Source: Paragonimus skrjabini miyazakii
Lineage: Eukaryota; Platyhelminthes; Trematoda; Plagiorchiida; Troglotrematidae
Assembly: GCA_014338405.1 (NCBI GenBank)
Contig: JTDE01000284.1
Location: 227,850-291,849, forward strand
DNA: 64,000 bases
Direction: 5' to 3'
In this document: piece by piece, positions 50,114 through 62,200 of the stretch
How the letters are laid out: each line of letters opens with the position of its first letter
Numbering within the stretch: the stretch's first letter is position 1
The notes under the pieces: model-generated
What the model saw: the letters and a program-made list of their open reading frames with translations, nothing else
Told to the model about the DNA's origin: nothing
Database searches by the model: none
Translations under genes and position numbers: made by a program

Positions 50114-52117
50114 ACCGAAAATGAAACACTGTCAATTATATTCACGAATAATTAGTTACGGGCCGCGATCCGTCCCGACTGATTATAGATCGCCAATTGC
50201 ACTCGTTGAATCAAACATGGCCTTCCTGTGTTTGCAGAAAATCCTATTCTACCACCGATGATCTGCCAAATGAGACGTATCCCTTTAAGTGGTTGTTGAG
50301 CCTTCACATTGCTTTTTATGTGAACTCAAAATCTTTACCCAGATTTTCAATAAGTAATCATTTTCTGATCAATGACTATTGCATATTATACACAAAACCT
50401 GTTTCTGGAAGTGTTGTACAGCTTTCAGCATGTTTACAACAAATGTGTTCGTTTTGTTTGTACTAAGATGCTTGAACTTATAGTGCGCTTTCTACAGGTT
50501 TAAGCCAAGCAAATTCAACAGGATTGGCTGATCACCTACTTAACACGTCGGTCGCAATATCAACACAGGCTATCTGTGAACACGAAATACCTCTGTGTGC
50601 AAACGTGACTGATAGCTTATTTACGTACCGGAACCAGTAAAAATAATATACGGAAAGTGTTAAACTAGTTAGCAATAATCGTTTGTGTACATTTAAAGTA
50701 TGTTTTCTTCTCCCTATTCAATTTAACGGTGACGACTGTTGTTTGCAAGGTAGTCAGCTCCATATAAACTATAAATATAGGGAAGCTATGTTTACGGTGT
50801 GTACCGGGAATATACGTTTTATTCATGAAAATGTTCTTTGACGCTAGATTAATTCATCTGTTATGGGTAGTCCGCTAAAGCTTAAGCTATCGGACAACTT
50901 CGTGAGAAAAGTAGAGCAAAATTTCATGAACCATATCGGAAACAATTCTATACAGACAGCATATTTAGGCCTACTTCGCTAGAGGCAAAACCAATGCAAA
51001 ACGCCCGGTTACTGCAATCATCCGTGAGCATCCAAACATCAAGCACAGCGCGGAAGAGAAACGATAGATACGATACTCTTTTTAAGATGTTTCGCTACAC
51101 TGGATAAAGAAAAGTTCAACTTTGTGATCAGCCAAGCGAAAACCAACGAGTAGTGCTGAGTATTCTTTTATTCTGAGTTGAAATGAAGATCAAACATATG
51201 GAATGCTGACTATCTGGGCAGCCGCGACGTCAACACCAATTGTTTTCGAACACACAGGGGGAGATTATGACGTCTGATAGCCAAAGCCTCAGCAAACTAG
51301 AGAATGCGCTTCCAGTGGCTTCGAAAAATTACAGAGAATACGTGACAAACCTTGGCTCTATATCCTGTTTGGATCGCCATATATTCGGTCGTCATTTCCG
51401 TGTCTGTCTGTCTAATTTCTTGACCTCATATGTTCAGATTAGATGTAAGTGCATGTTCAAAATGTACGAAATGGCATATTGCTTAACTTCACAAGATTTG
51501 TCTCATTTCGTTCTACTGTAAATCTTTTTAAACAAAACCATTTATTTTAAACTGATTACGACAAACTCTTCTTTATTGCCGGTAGTAAACTTAGACTTTC
51601 AGTAAACGTACAATGATCACCAGCCAACTGCAGTTAGCAGCAGTCAGCCAAAAATGAACCGGAGTACTAGTAATATCAAGTTTCAGGGCCCAACTGTGAG
51701 ATCCTGCAATCAATTTCAATTCATTCGAATACCAATAGCTGGTTGAGTCAAAGGCAAACATTCATCGTGAAATATTACGAAGTGGTCAGCAATTTTTCAC
51801 GAAATTCGACGCTAATCTCTGGAGCATTCTGCTCATCCATAAGGTTTGTACGTCAGGCTTTATTGAAATATTGAATCATCATGATTTCACCTAACGGAAT
51901 CTTTAAACAATTGCACGACCTAACTATCGCATTACCTTAGGCGGTTCAGTTAATGAGTTTGAAGGTTTCAATGACTGATCAGACTGTCGACAGGACTTTC
52001 GGAGTGAACGATACAAACAAGTGTACCAGCAAGTATTTTATTATTCAACTGAACATTACTCACCCACACAGTCGTGCGATTCATTTCTAAGTTCATTAAG
52101 ACGGCAAAAAGACATAC
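50114..52117. other. Intergenic, no gene recognised
   Basis: No supported feature. Confidence 0.45.
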
Positions 52118-52160
52118 GTTGCGAGATGCAAGCATTTCGTTTATTCTCATCAGTCGAATA
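52118..52160 (-). ncRNA. Hammerhead-ribozyme-like motif
   Basis: On the - strand: CTGATGA, an 8-base stem-loop II starting G and ending C, GAAA, a perfect stem III palindrome (TGCTTGCA), and an ATC cleavage triplet. Stem I pairs over three bases, then a mismatch. Its stem III is the same as at 44261-44300, and its stem II resembles the 10 kb copies. Confidence 0.6.
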
Positions 52161-52420
52161 CATAAAACGTTCAGTTATATAGGTTAGGCGCATGGCGACT
52201 AAACAGTGAAATGAACGAACATCAACATGGGAGTAACCAGGGTTCACTGCCACGGTAACGAAATTGATTACGTCAGCACCTTTTGCCAGCAAAGGACGCT
52301 TGACCAACAATGCCTCGGAGAAGGCCAACAACCTAGGGTTGCGGCTGCGCAATAGGACCATGAACGAAGTGACAGGGTCAACCACATGACCTGTTGCGAT
52401 TAAGTGATTAAAACCGATCC
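52118..52420 (-). mobile_element. Penelope-like element, 3' end only
   Basis: The - strand encodes LIATGHVVDPVTSF (just upstream of 52385) and VLLRSRNPRLLAFSEALLV, the C-terminal block of PLE proteins. A hammerhead-like motif follows. Everything upstream is missing (extreme 5' truncation). No inverted second arm was found. Confidence 0.8.
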
Positions 52421-53121
52421 ATCAGTCGAATTAAAACATGATGTCCAAACCAACTGGTTGCTCAGAAAACAACGTCTGTGGAAGATTTTCATAGAAAACT
52501 TGTAGCTTCCGGCAAATAACATGAAGATACATCAACCGGATATTGACCGATAAGGGAAACTCCACTTTCGGAAGCGTTTGAGACAAACCGTGTCTTTTCA
52601 GTCATTGGCATACTTATCGGTATTGAGATCAATATCTGTAAATCTGTTGCGGACGGATTTAGCTCGTAATTTTGACGTAAAGTGAAACTCAAATAATCGA
52701 ATGCGAATATTTTTGCTTGCTTAAGTTAATCAGTCGGAAATAAACTGCATAATTTGTATTTACCAAAAGGTTTTATCAACTTCTGTTCGACTAATTTATC
52801 AACAGTTCTACTGTAGTTAGCGAACGATCCAGACGACAATCTAGTTGCGGTTAGAAAAAAAGCTTACACCCTTTCACTCAATGCTTAATAGAAACTTAGA
52901 CAAACAACTCGGATGGCTCACAAATCGTCTTGGCAATTAATAAATTCATACAGCACGCAGACAGCTTCGTGCCTAATTATTCCACAATGCTTTCTTAAAT
53001 CTGCGTATTGAACATACATAAAATGTCATCCAAACATATATGTATACAAACCCCTAAAGAAAACATCTGACTAGTTAGTCTCACGCATTGCTTTTAGTAC
53101 AGTTCTGTTTACCAGCAATGG
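52421..53121. other. 3' flank of gene B
   Basis: No clear polyadenylation signal was identified just after the gene B stop. No other feature is supported. Confidence 0.4.
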
Positions 53122-53293
53122 CTAGTATATCAGCCAAGGTAAAGCAACCTTCGCAGAGTAGAATGATTCCTTAATGAAAACATCTACAACGACCTCAATA
53201 GTTTTATGAACTCTAAGGTCGACCCAGGGAGCATGTACGCGGTTTACTAAGCAAACGTCTGACGGCCCTTCATTTGAAGCATCTGATTTAGGA
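53122..53293 (-). CDS. Gene B terminal exon
   Basis: The acceptor is CTTCAG; the single leading T completes the Ile codon exactly as in gene A exon 12. VHAPWVDLRVHKTIEVVVD aligns with the M13 H-(S/A)-P-x-x-x-(F/Y/L)-R-V block. It ends LPWLIY and TAG, without the usual terminal C-x-x-W. Confidence 0.6.
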
Positions 53294-56200
53294 CTGAAGA
53301 GTGAAACCGGCATATGAGTTAATACTCCATACCTCCAAACGGTATCGACGGACGTTCTACATGATACCGTCAGTTTCTTTATCTAAAATCCATACAGCTA
53401 GACATAATGTGTAACGAGGTGATCTAGCGACCTGCCAGTTTAGCCACGTCCGGTTGTCTAACCAAGTGGATTAGTAGAACTTTCAGTTCAGCCGCAATCT
53501 GCATGTGCCAAATAAATGAACTGTTAGGCCGCCCACTTTGTTACCGTTCCGAACCACCTCCGTCGTGAGAAAGATAAAAAACGATTGACTGAGTCTTAAT
53601 TAGCGGAACTATTCAAATCGGTCGATAATTTTTATACCGCTATGTCCATTAGCGAACCTAACTCCTTTTTTTCAGCAACTGTTCTGTTAGATGTCTTGGG
53701 AATGTTGGTCAATACGAGACTTATAAATACCTTGTAATTATCGCCTTTGTCGCACACGTGTTGGGGCGGAACAAAGCGGTCCCTATTGTACGCGAATTTT
53801 GGTTAGTTTTGGGAACAAATCGCGGGACAGTTGCGATATTTTCGAGACAGAGATTTTCCGTGTTAATTAGTACCAGGACAATAATCCGATTTGTATCAAG
53901 CGCACCACTATATCGAACATGAACCAGCGTATCGTTTAGGATGGGTTACAACAAATTAGCGACAGAAGACCTCACAATGTCAATAACGTTCAGGCAGATG
54001 CAAACTCTCCTTCAACAGCAGCAGAAACAACTCGAGAAAGCGCAGCTAAAACTGATTGAAACACTGATTATGAATAAAATAAGGAAGTTTGCGTACAACT
54101 ATAGATACGCTATAATGTGTAATCGTTTGTGCTTGTTCGTGATTGTAGTGATTTGTAGACTGTTGGATAAAATGGTAAACTTAATCAGAAACGGTGTACA
54201 GATAAAAATTGAACGAGTATTGGTGACAGTATCCGAAGTGGAAATAAAGGCAATCAGTGTACTGGGACTGCACGTTAGGGAGGGGCTGAACATCGTTTCT
54301 CGGGATTCATTTTTGATCCGATTGGACATTGAAACACAGCAGCAAAATCGGGAAGTTCGGACAAGATGTGGTTCACACTGGGTTAAAAAATCAGTTAGAT
54401 GAAATTGACTTATTGCACATGTAAAAGATATAGCAGTTTGATGATATACCGACCATTTTACGTTTTGTTGAAAAGAAAGTCGAATTTTTTTCGAAGTGTC
54501 AACTACCATATATCCGCTTTGCCCATACTTCAAGGACGTAAACTTAACAACCTGTTCCATAGCGAGAATTCCATAGTCAGCCGAAAATCATGCTTCACAC
54601 AAAATGCATTCCCTTCAATCATGTTTGCAGTAATTTTACTGACATATCTAGCAATACACCCCACTGTCCAATGTGTATCAAAGTAATTTCTCTTGCTGCG
54701 GATCTCTTCATATGCAACGTTCACATGATATTCAAATACCATAGGTATTTCATTTGATAGTCATTCACTATTTAGTTTTACATAAATTAAATATCATCCA
54801 AAATTAGTGACAGCTGTCGCATTCCCACAAAATTTCCAGTCGTAGAGATAATCGGAAGTGTTAAATGACATCTTCATGATTAGTAAACAACATGAAAACA
54901 TTGTGTAATATGACTCCTACTTCACTTAATATAAGCTGCCTATAGAAATTCAATACTCACCAAAAGCCACCTGTTTACTGATAAGTTCTTAGTAATACAG
55001 ACAACCGTGTAAACCACAAAACAGCGATGATTCAACCAATAAACTTCCGTAAAGTAAACAACTAAGGTAACATGCATTCCGTAACCGAATGTAATCTGTA
55101 AAGTGTGCAATGAAAACCATTCCGACCAACTGTTATCTGAAAAAGTATGTTGTGAGTTGTTAATATTTCGTTATGTTTTATCTATGTGATAACAGAAATG
55201 TTTCCAGAGGGGATGGAAGTAGACATGTCAGGCATAAACGACATTGTCATATTTTGCCAGACCTGTTCTAACGGCATCCAAATTGTCAATGATTTTCATT
55301 GAAAGATAAAGGTCTGAATAGTCCGAAACACGTATGCTAGACAGCGAAGGAGATGTTCCATGAAAATGGCAGCCTGTTCCCGACTTATCCGAAGTTCTAC
55401 TGGCCACAGACGTTAAATATCGATAGCTGTGATAATCGTGTTTGACGGACATACCTAAGTTTTTTCTACTATACTGTGACTAAACACATCGTATCCAAAG
55501 TAAGCTATCATAGGGAACTTGTACGGAATAAACTTAGTACCTCTTGTATCATTGCAATATCTTAGTCAGCGCTTAGTTTGATCAGTTCTATTTCGTAAAA
55601 ATGTGTGTGAATGCCAGCACCATGCTTGGTGTGATGTATTGAAGTTTCATTCTAGAAGAACCACTAATCAGACCAAAGGTGGCCGATTATGGGGGGGTGT
55701 CTTTTGAGAGGAGCTAAGATACCAATGGAGAAGAAATTTTAACGACTTGAAAAAGAGTTAGTTACGACCGTTTGTACAGTGCATCTCCAATCGATTACCA
55801 TGCACATGGCGCTTATCGCATTTTGTAGACTACAGGTTCAGATTTATTTGGGGGTTATTCACTAATGTTGTTGTTAACAGTAGTCCGGCACAGTTGTTTG
55901 CTTAAAAGAGACCAACCTGTAAGCTTTCCCGGTTTCGCTTATGTCAGACATTCCATGAATGGGTACGTTAAGCTAACTAACCTATCATGCCACTTACTGG
56001 TAATATGTAACAACCACGTAAATGTAACTTTGTTGAATTCCGGCTTGAACTGCTATTTAAACCCAGTCGGGGCAGTAGATCTCGTTCATCACGTGAAATA
56101 TTCTATCTGAGGCGGTAAAACTGATATCTGAAGAAATCCAAATGTGAATTTTAAGACCTCTACATATTCCGTCGTAAATAAACCAATAGAAGGTTTGTTG

Positions 56201-59200
56201 TATTTAGGCGCGCTGTTTCTCCATCAGGTTTAAATCCAGTCGAAGCCCAGATACCTGATGATAAAATTTCATCTAAGCTAACCAGTGCATTTTAAATAAA
56301 ACAAACTAAAACACACTACCACAGTGATGCAGGCGAATTTGCTGTAGAAGACTTTCAAATTTTGCGTTACTGCTTCTACGCTGACAATGCCACAGAGACT
56401 GGTAAAACGGGTTACTTCCACCACGTTACCCCATTCACTTAAATTAGGATAATGAGTATGGCGAACTAAATTTCCAAGAAACCTGCTTTGCTTACAGGTT
56501 CACCGGTGCAGCAAGAAATTAACGTTGTCTTGTTCAAGTTATTGTCAAACGTACTGTGTTATTCGCAAAGTGGATAATGATAACCGACCGAGTAAAACAG
56601 CATCATAGATCTGGGCCTACTTTATTAAGAACACGAATACCAGTATGTTATCAAAAATGTGATCATCTGGTTAACTATTAAGCTAGTCTGCTCTAGGAAT
56701 TCACTCAAACCTAGAATGAGAATGCGAACTATCTTCATCTGTAACAACAGGGGTACAATTTCGAGATGGTAAATACCATGTCGCTTGCGTAACGGAAACG
56801 CAGCACTTGGCAAGTTGTGTATATCAGTCAGTCAGTCTGTTCTGTCGTCATAAGCACATCCGACAAAAGGCAATGTTTCTTATCCAGTTAAGCATCAACG
56901 AACGCATAACTGGCTTTTATCGTACTATAAGAACTAGGTTTACAGTCGAACGCAACCCTGACGCTGGAAGTATGTCTGGAATAATGTGGTATTGCAACTG
57001 CTTGCAAAACTGTAGATATTTACTGCCTCTGCGACTACTGCTAACATGTAATTTCTTGTTCAAGTGTGTTTGAATGTGAACGTCTAACCTATACCATCTT
57101 TTCGTATTTTCACTCAATCGCAAAGCGTACTAGTCCATATTACTATAAGCTTCACCAACTCTAGGACGAACATGTTCAAAGGTATTTTTATCCTACAAAT
57201 ATATGCTCTCTTAACACTGCCCAACATTTATTTGGACAACACATGCCCTCTTTAAAATTCTAATGATTCCAGTTACATATTCTTAGAGTGCATAATTCCC
57301 CAGGTATCAATTGCAAAAGAAAACATTGACCGTCAACGTGGGTAATGAAACCTTTTCAGGAAGTCAACTGACATGAGAAAAACTTACATTATTTCACGAG
57401 GAACTGCCTGGTCGCCCATGAAAAGTTGATAGAACAGTTCGCCTTCATCCATTTTTACACAGAAAGTCTGTAATGAAATCGAATTAATATATAATCAGTA
57501 TGAGGGAATCAATAGCATACAGTTGTATCAATCAACTCATTCTAGAAATGTACAATTATGGGTTTCTACCAATTCAAAGACTTGATATCGATTTTGGTCT
57601 AAGTACATGGGTCAACTAGCTGATTACTCGATTCCCATTAATTGATTAATTAGATTGGTTAAAAAAACACTTTTTAATTTGCTTTTTTAGAGCAAACCGT
57701 TGAGTAAAATGAACGCGGTACTTCTCTCAACAAGATGTAGTCTTATCGATGAAATCAACCAAACTGCGGAGTACAACTTATGTCACACAGTCGGGTATAG
57801 CGTTACAAAGTTCTACGAAACATTACCTAATCTAGTGGCACACGCTACTTAATGCAACCTAGTCGTATGAATATGATATTGTGTCGGTCCCACTTTATTT
57901 CGCATCATCAAATCTACAAAAATAAGCACAAATAAATAACTTCATGCATGTACGAATAACAATGTCAAAACGTAGTGTGTGCATTCAAACAATACCCGGT
58001 GAGGTTAGCTATTGAGAAGAAACAATAACAGTACCTATTGGAATTGAATGAGACAATCGAACGACTCAGGATCGGTTCATTAGCTGTCAAAACCTCCACT
58101 TGTGACCGATTGTATTTTAAAGTAGGTTTGCTTAAAAGAAAGATATATTAATTCGTTTCTGTTGAGTCGTCATGATCTGCAAATGTTAAAACTTAAATAG
58201 CGCTTTTACCTGGTCACAATCTTAACAGTCAACCAGATATTTTTCGACAGGTTTCAGTCAAATGTAAGCATTGGGTTCAGCATTCCCTTCTGTGAGAGCT
58301 CATCAGTTATACCTCATTGTCTCCATCTGACGTTGAATTCATGGCACATGCTGACCATTACACGGTTGCTCTCATGCCGTTGATATCGAACAGAGTTAAT
58401 TTTTGCTCACAAGGTGACTGAGCAACACAAGCGCTACTTAAAATTGATTATAGCAATTAGGTTAGGTATATTATGCGGTCAGTAGAGTAGTGGTCAAGGC
58501 AGTTGCTGCTGGTGGTTGCAGACGAGTGATTAACGTTTGATCTTAACATTACCGATGAGCGCCAACATAAACGAATACTGACAATTCTACGTCGTCTTTT
58601 GAGGGGTCAGCTGGAACGTATGCATCTGCGCTAGTGCTGTGAACAACCGTTGATGACGTTTAGTTATTATCAGTGCACTTGAGACTTTTTCAGATCTGAT
58701 TACGAGTGACCAACGTGAACAGTTTGAGTCTGTAGAAAATGACCGAGTCAATTCTCGTTTACAGTGACGAGTATGATTAAAATATAGATCTGTATTCAAT
58801 TTACAATAAGCCTGGACGTTTTTCAATTAACTTTATCAAAAAATACCCTGTTTTCAGGAAGGCCATAAATACACCATTTGTCACAACAATCAGACACTTT
58901 AGTCTCACGCTAGTCTCTATATTTTATGGATATTGTAAAGATTCCTCGGGTTACTCCTTTAAGTACCTCTAACAATCAAGCAGCCTGGCGCAAAATCAGT
59001 CTTTTTTTAGCTAAAATTAACAATCCCGAGGCAATTTTCTGAAGCTACAACACCAAATGAGTCGAATAGATTGTAGAGATCATTCAGGCGACTGTTAGTT
59101 TCGTCCACCCTAGAACTTTTCACCAGAGTTCGTCTTGGCACCATCTCCAACTGCATTTTCCAGCGCAGACTCAACACACGTTCACAAAACCGAATCAACT

Positions 59201-62200
59201 CCGTAGTTAGTTTAATCAGTAAGGACATTCTGCGGTCAATTTCCAGACAGCTGTTTCTCCGACATACCGTTCTGTGTTTGATGCGCTGAAAATAGTTTCA
59301 TTTATTGCTTGGTTATACTTTCATTTCTCCCGTAACACTTTTGTGCATTCACATGCTTACAGTCTCGGTTACTGCTTCAAAGAAGAAACTGTGCCTTCCG
59401 TTGATTACTTCTTTCCAGCATTCTGATACAAAATTGGACATACGTAAACGTATGCAGCAGCCTTGAACCTGTAACATTCTCGTGACTCCTACCAATTTTA
59501 TGATGATAACCACCCTGAGGTAATCTATCGTTTGTTCACTAAGACAGAATATCAAGCTGCTAAACCCAAACGTATTTACTTCAAAGGTGCGAAGTAGTCA
59601 CCTGATTACAAGATGCAGCGAGACAACCTCGTGAATTAGAAAAGACTTGATTAGTGTTCCGTTTACTCCGCATTACATCTTAATATCTGTTAACGTCATA
59701 AAATCTTGGTTCAGAATGTTCCATATCTCGGGATCTTTAGCTAGCGCAAAGGCAGATCCATTCCAGGCACTATTCTGATGTGTTCAATGATGAAGGATAT
59801 TTGAACTCATTCGAAAATGGTTCGTTGAAGGCGATTGTAAGCTTAGTAGTACGCAAATCTCAGTGTAAAAATTATTACCCCGCGAGCACATTTTGTAACT
59901 CAGTCATTTTTGCCGTAACTATGACAAGGGTATATGGCAGTTTTTGTTATATACTAAACATTCAACACATGAAAAGTCATTATATGATAAAACACGAGAG
60001 ATGATCTACCTGTGCATAAGAAATGTAGAAAAACTTATCACGGTCAATATGTTCGCCAGGTAAGATTGTATTCTCTACACCGTTTTCGTTCTCGGATGTC
60101 CATCTGGCTAGAGCCTGGTAATCAAAAGACACGTTAGATTGTTGAAACAAATTCACTTTTAACCAGCATCTAAAGCTATACGCAGTATCTAGTATTGCCT
60201 GATCTCATAGCTTGTCGTTTGACTCCTAAGAGTCGTTCACTAATTCAAAAAAATGTATATAGTATATTATTGTATTCAACTAAAATGAAAGGAATAAACC
60301 TCTAAAGTTCACAGGGAAATGTCGTTAACTTTGGGAGTTTGTGAAGAGTAATAGTATTTGCAAAATCACTCTTACAAACAAAACCTGTTAAATATACTTC
60401 ATACATAAGTTGCAAAATCATAATGAAGAGAACATCGAAATAAGGTGATAATGTGAACGCTTGTATTCAAACAGGTCAAGATAATCTTATCAAATACACA
60501 TAATATATAAATTACTAACAGTAACTACAACCCGTCTTCAGAAAAAAGACTGGACTTTTTGGCTTATTGCAAGAAACGGCGCGAAAACATCAGCAACATG
60601 CGAAATAAGAAAACATATAGAATCGTCCCAAGAACATGATGCGTTTCTTCTAATCTCCATTATGGAAAGATCAGTGTATTTTCACTTTCTGCCATTTTCA
60701 CTTATCAGGTCCAGACTGACTTGCAGCACGTCACACGAATACTTTACCATATATATTGAACATTACCCACAATTGGTCGCAGCTGTTGCATTCCCATAGA
60801 CTTTCCAGTCGGCCCCTTTCGAAAAGAAGCACTAGACTCGAGTTTCGCTCTCATAAGAGCTCGTCAGTAGTGCATATTCTCGCCACTGCCGGGACTAGAA
60901 CTCCGGCCACGCTGTTCATGAGGAAACCGAGTTTACCACTGCGCCACTGACCTCACATTAGGCAAGACCGAATTATCATATGAGAACGCTCATCCACTTT
61001 CGCTTGTGAGTAATGGTCAGGTTGTCCGATCCCCTCGAGAAGACACACAGTTACTGTCCGTTAACTCCAATCAATGACCCCTCGACTAAGACTTCTCTCC
61101 AAGTCAAACACACAGAAATCATCGGCTTGTTGAGCGGTATTTGATTACTGATGAGCAGTAGGGGATTTTCATTTTAAAATAAACAAGTATACAGTGTCGT
61201 CCAACCAAGTGTCGCTTATTTTTGTCAGTCTACACATTGGTTCACAGACAACCACCACACGAACTGTGACTCGTTAATTTTGCCAAACACAGAGGATGCC
61301 AATAACTATTAGCAATAAAGTTACGGAACATGCAAGCAGTCTGCGAGAGAAGGTGTCATGATACAGTACACTGACGGGGTGTTTCGCTGTGTGTTTGACA
61401 TACTTCACGTACAAATTTTGTTCACACAACATGTGAAGATCTAGCAGGTGGAGAAACTATAGTGCTTACTATCACCACTTAACAACCTACAACCTAATGT
61501 CATTCGGAAACGTTTGTTAGATTTTTAACACCACTTGTGTAAACTGAATCTTCTATATAGACTAATTTGAAAATTCTGCTATTTCATGTAGAACATTATT
61601 TATGGTGACTTAACACATCTTTCTAGCTCTTGTGCAGTGACATAACAAGTCAACAAGTCGCACTAAGTCAATCTCAGTAGCCACGTTGTGTGGGTCGGAT
61701 GATAGGAATAACTAAGATTACTAGCCGGATTTTCACCTGATGGACCAAAATGGGTTGATTAGGACGGGTAATGAATTAGAAGCAATCAATAAGGTTACCA
61801 ACCATCTGGCAATGCTAAATTGCGACCGAAACTTCCCTCTGGAGTCACTTTTTTAAAACATTCTGCTCATTAATTCGATGCATTCGGTGTGCTGCTCAGT
61901 GTTCAAATCCAGATGCAAACTTGGAGGTAAAATCTTGAAAATGAAGTAGTGTATACCTTGCCTTTTCGCATGCATTTAATTGTAATGAATCTGTACCAAA
62001 ATGTACCATGATTAATGAATCCACGCGGTCTTGGCAAGATGAACGGCCTTGCACATCAGTAAACCAAAGCGAAATTGTACAGCAAACAGAGAGCAGGTAG
62101 GTACCCAAAATGTAATCTATTTAAATGAAACCATTTCAGTGTGCCATAAGTTACAGTATCTGTTGTCGTTAATCAACATACCCTCTTTGCAATCAGCAGA

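Larger units (their letters stand above)
53294..57387. other. Gene B intron before the terminal exon
   Basis: It contains a Gypsy 5'-end fragment (53650-54560) and a short SINE fragment (54795-54845). A 74-codon - strand frame at 55228-55452 is unassigned. Confidence 0.4.
57468..60009. other. Gene B intron
   Basis: It holds a possible SINE head (58462-58560) and an unassigned - strand frame (59007-59228). Otherwise nothing is supported. Confidence 0.4.

Noticed and set aside
54099..54560. 153-codon - strand frame
   Set aside because: It is the antisense shadow of the gag-like frame at 53941-54402 and has no recognisable product.
55228..55452. 74-codon - strand frame considered as the gene B terminal exon
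   Set aside because: The leading phase at its acceptor is wrong and no M13 C-terminal pattern is visible. 53122-53293 fits both.
60889..60946. A tRNA gene
   Set aside because: A and B boxes are present, but no cloverleaf or anticodon arm forms; it is a SINE head.
61925..62050. A - strand stretch first taken as the gene B equivalent of exon 9
   Set aside because: Its phase does not fit and its similarity is weak. The exon at 62182-62265 matches in length, phase, splice sites and sequence.
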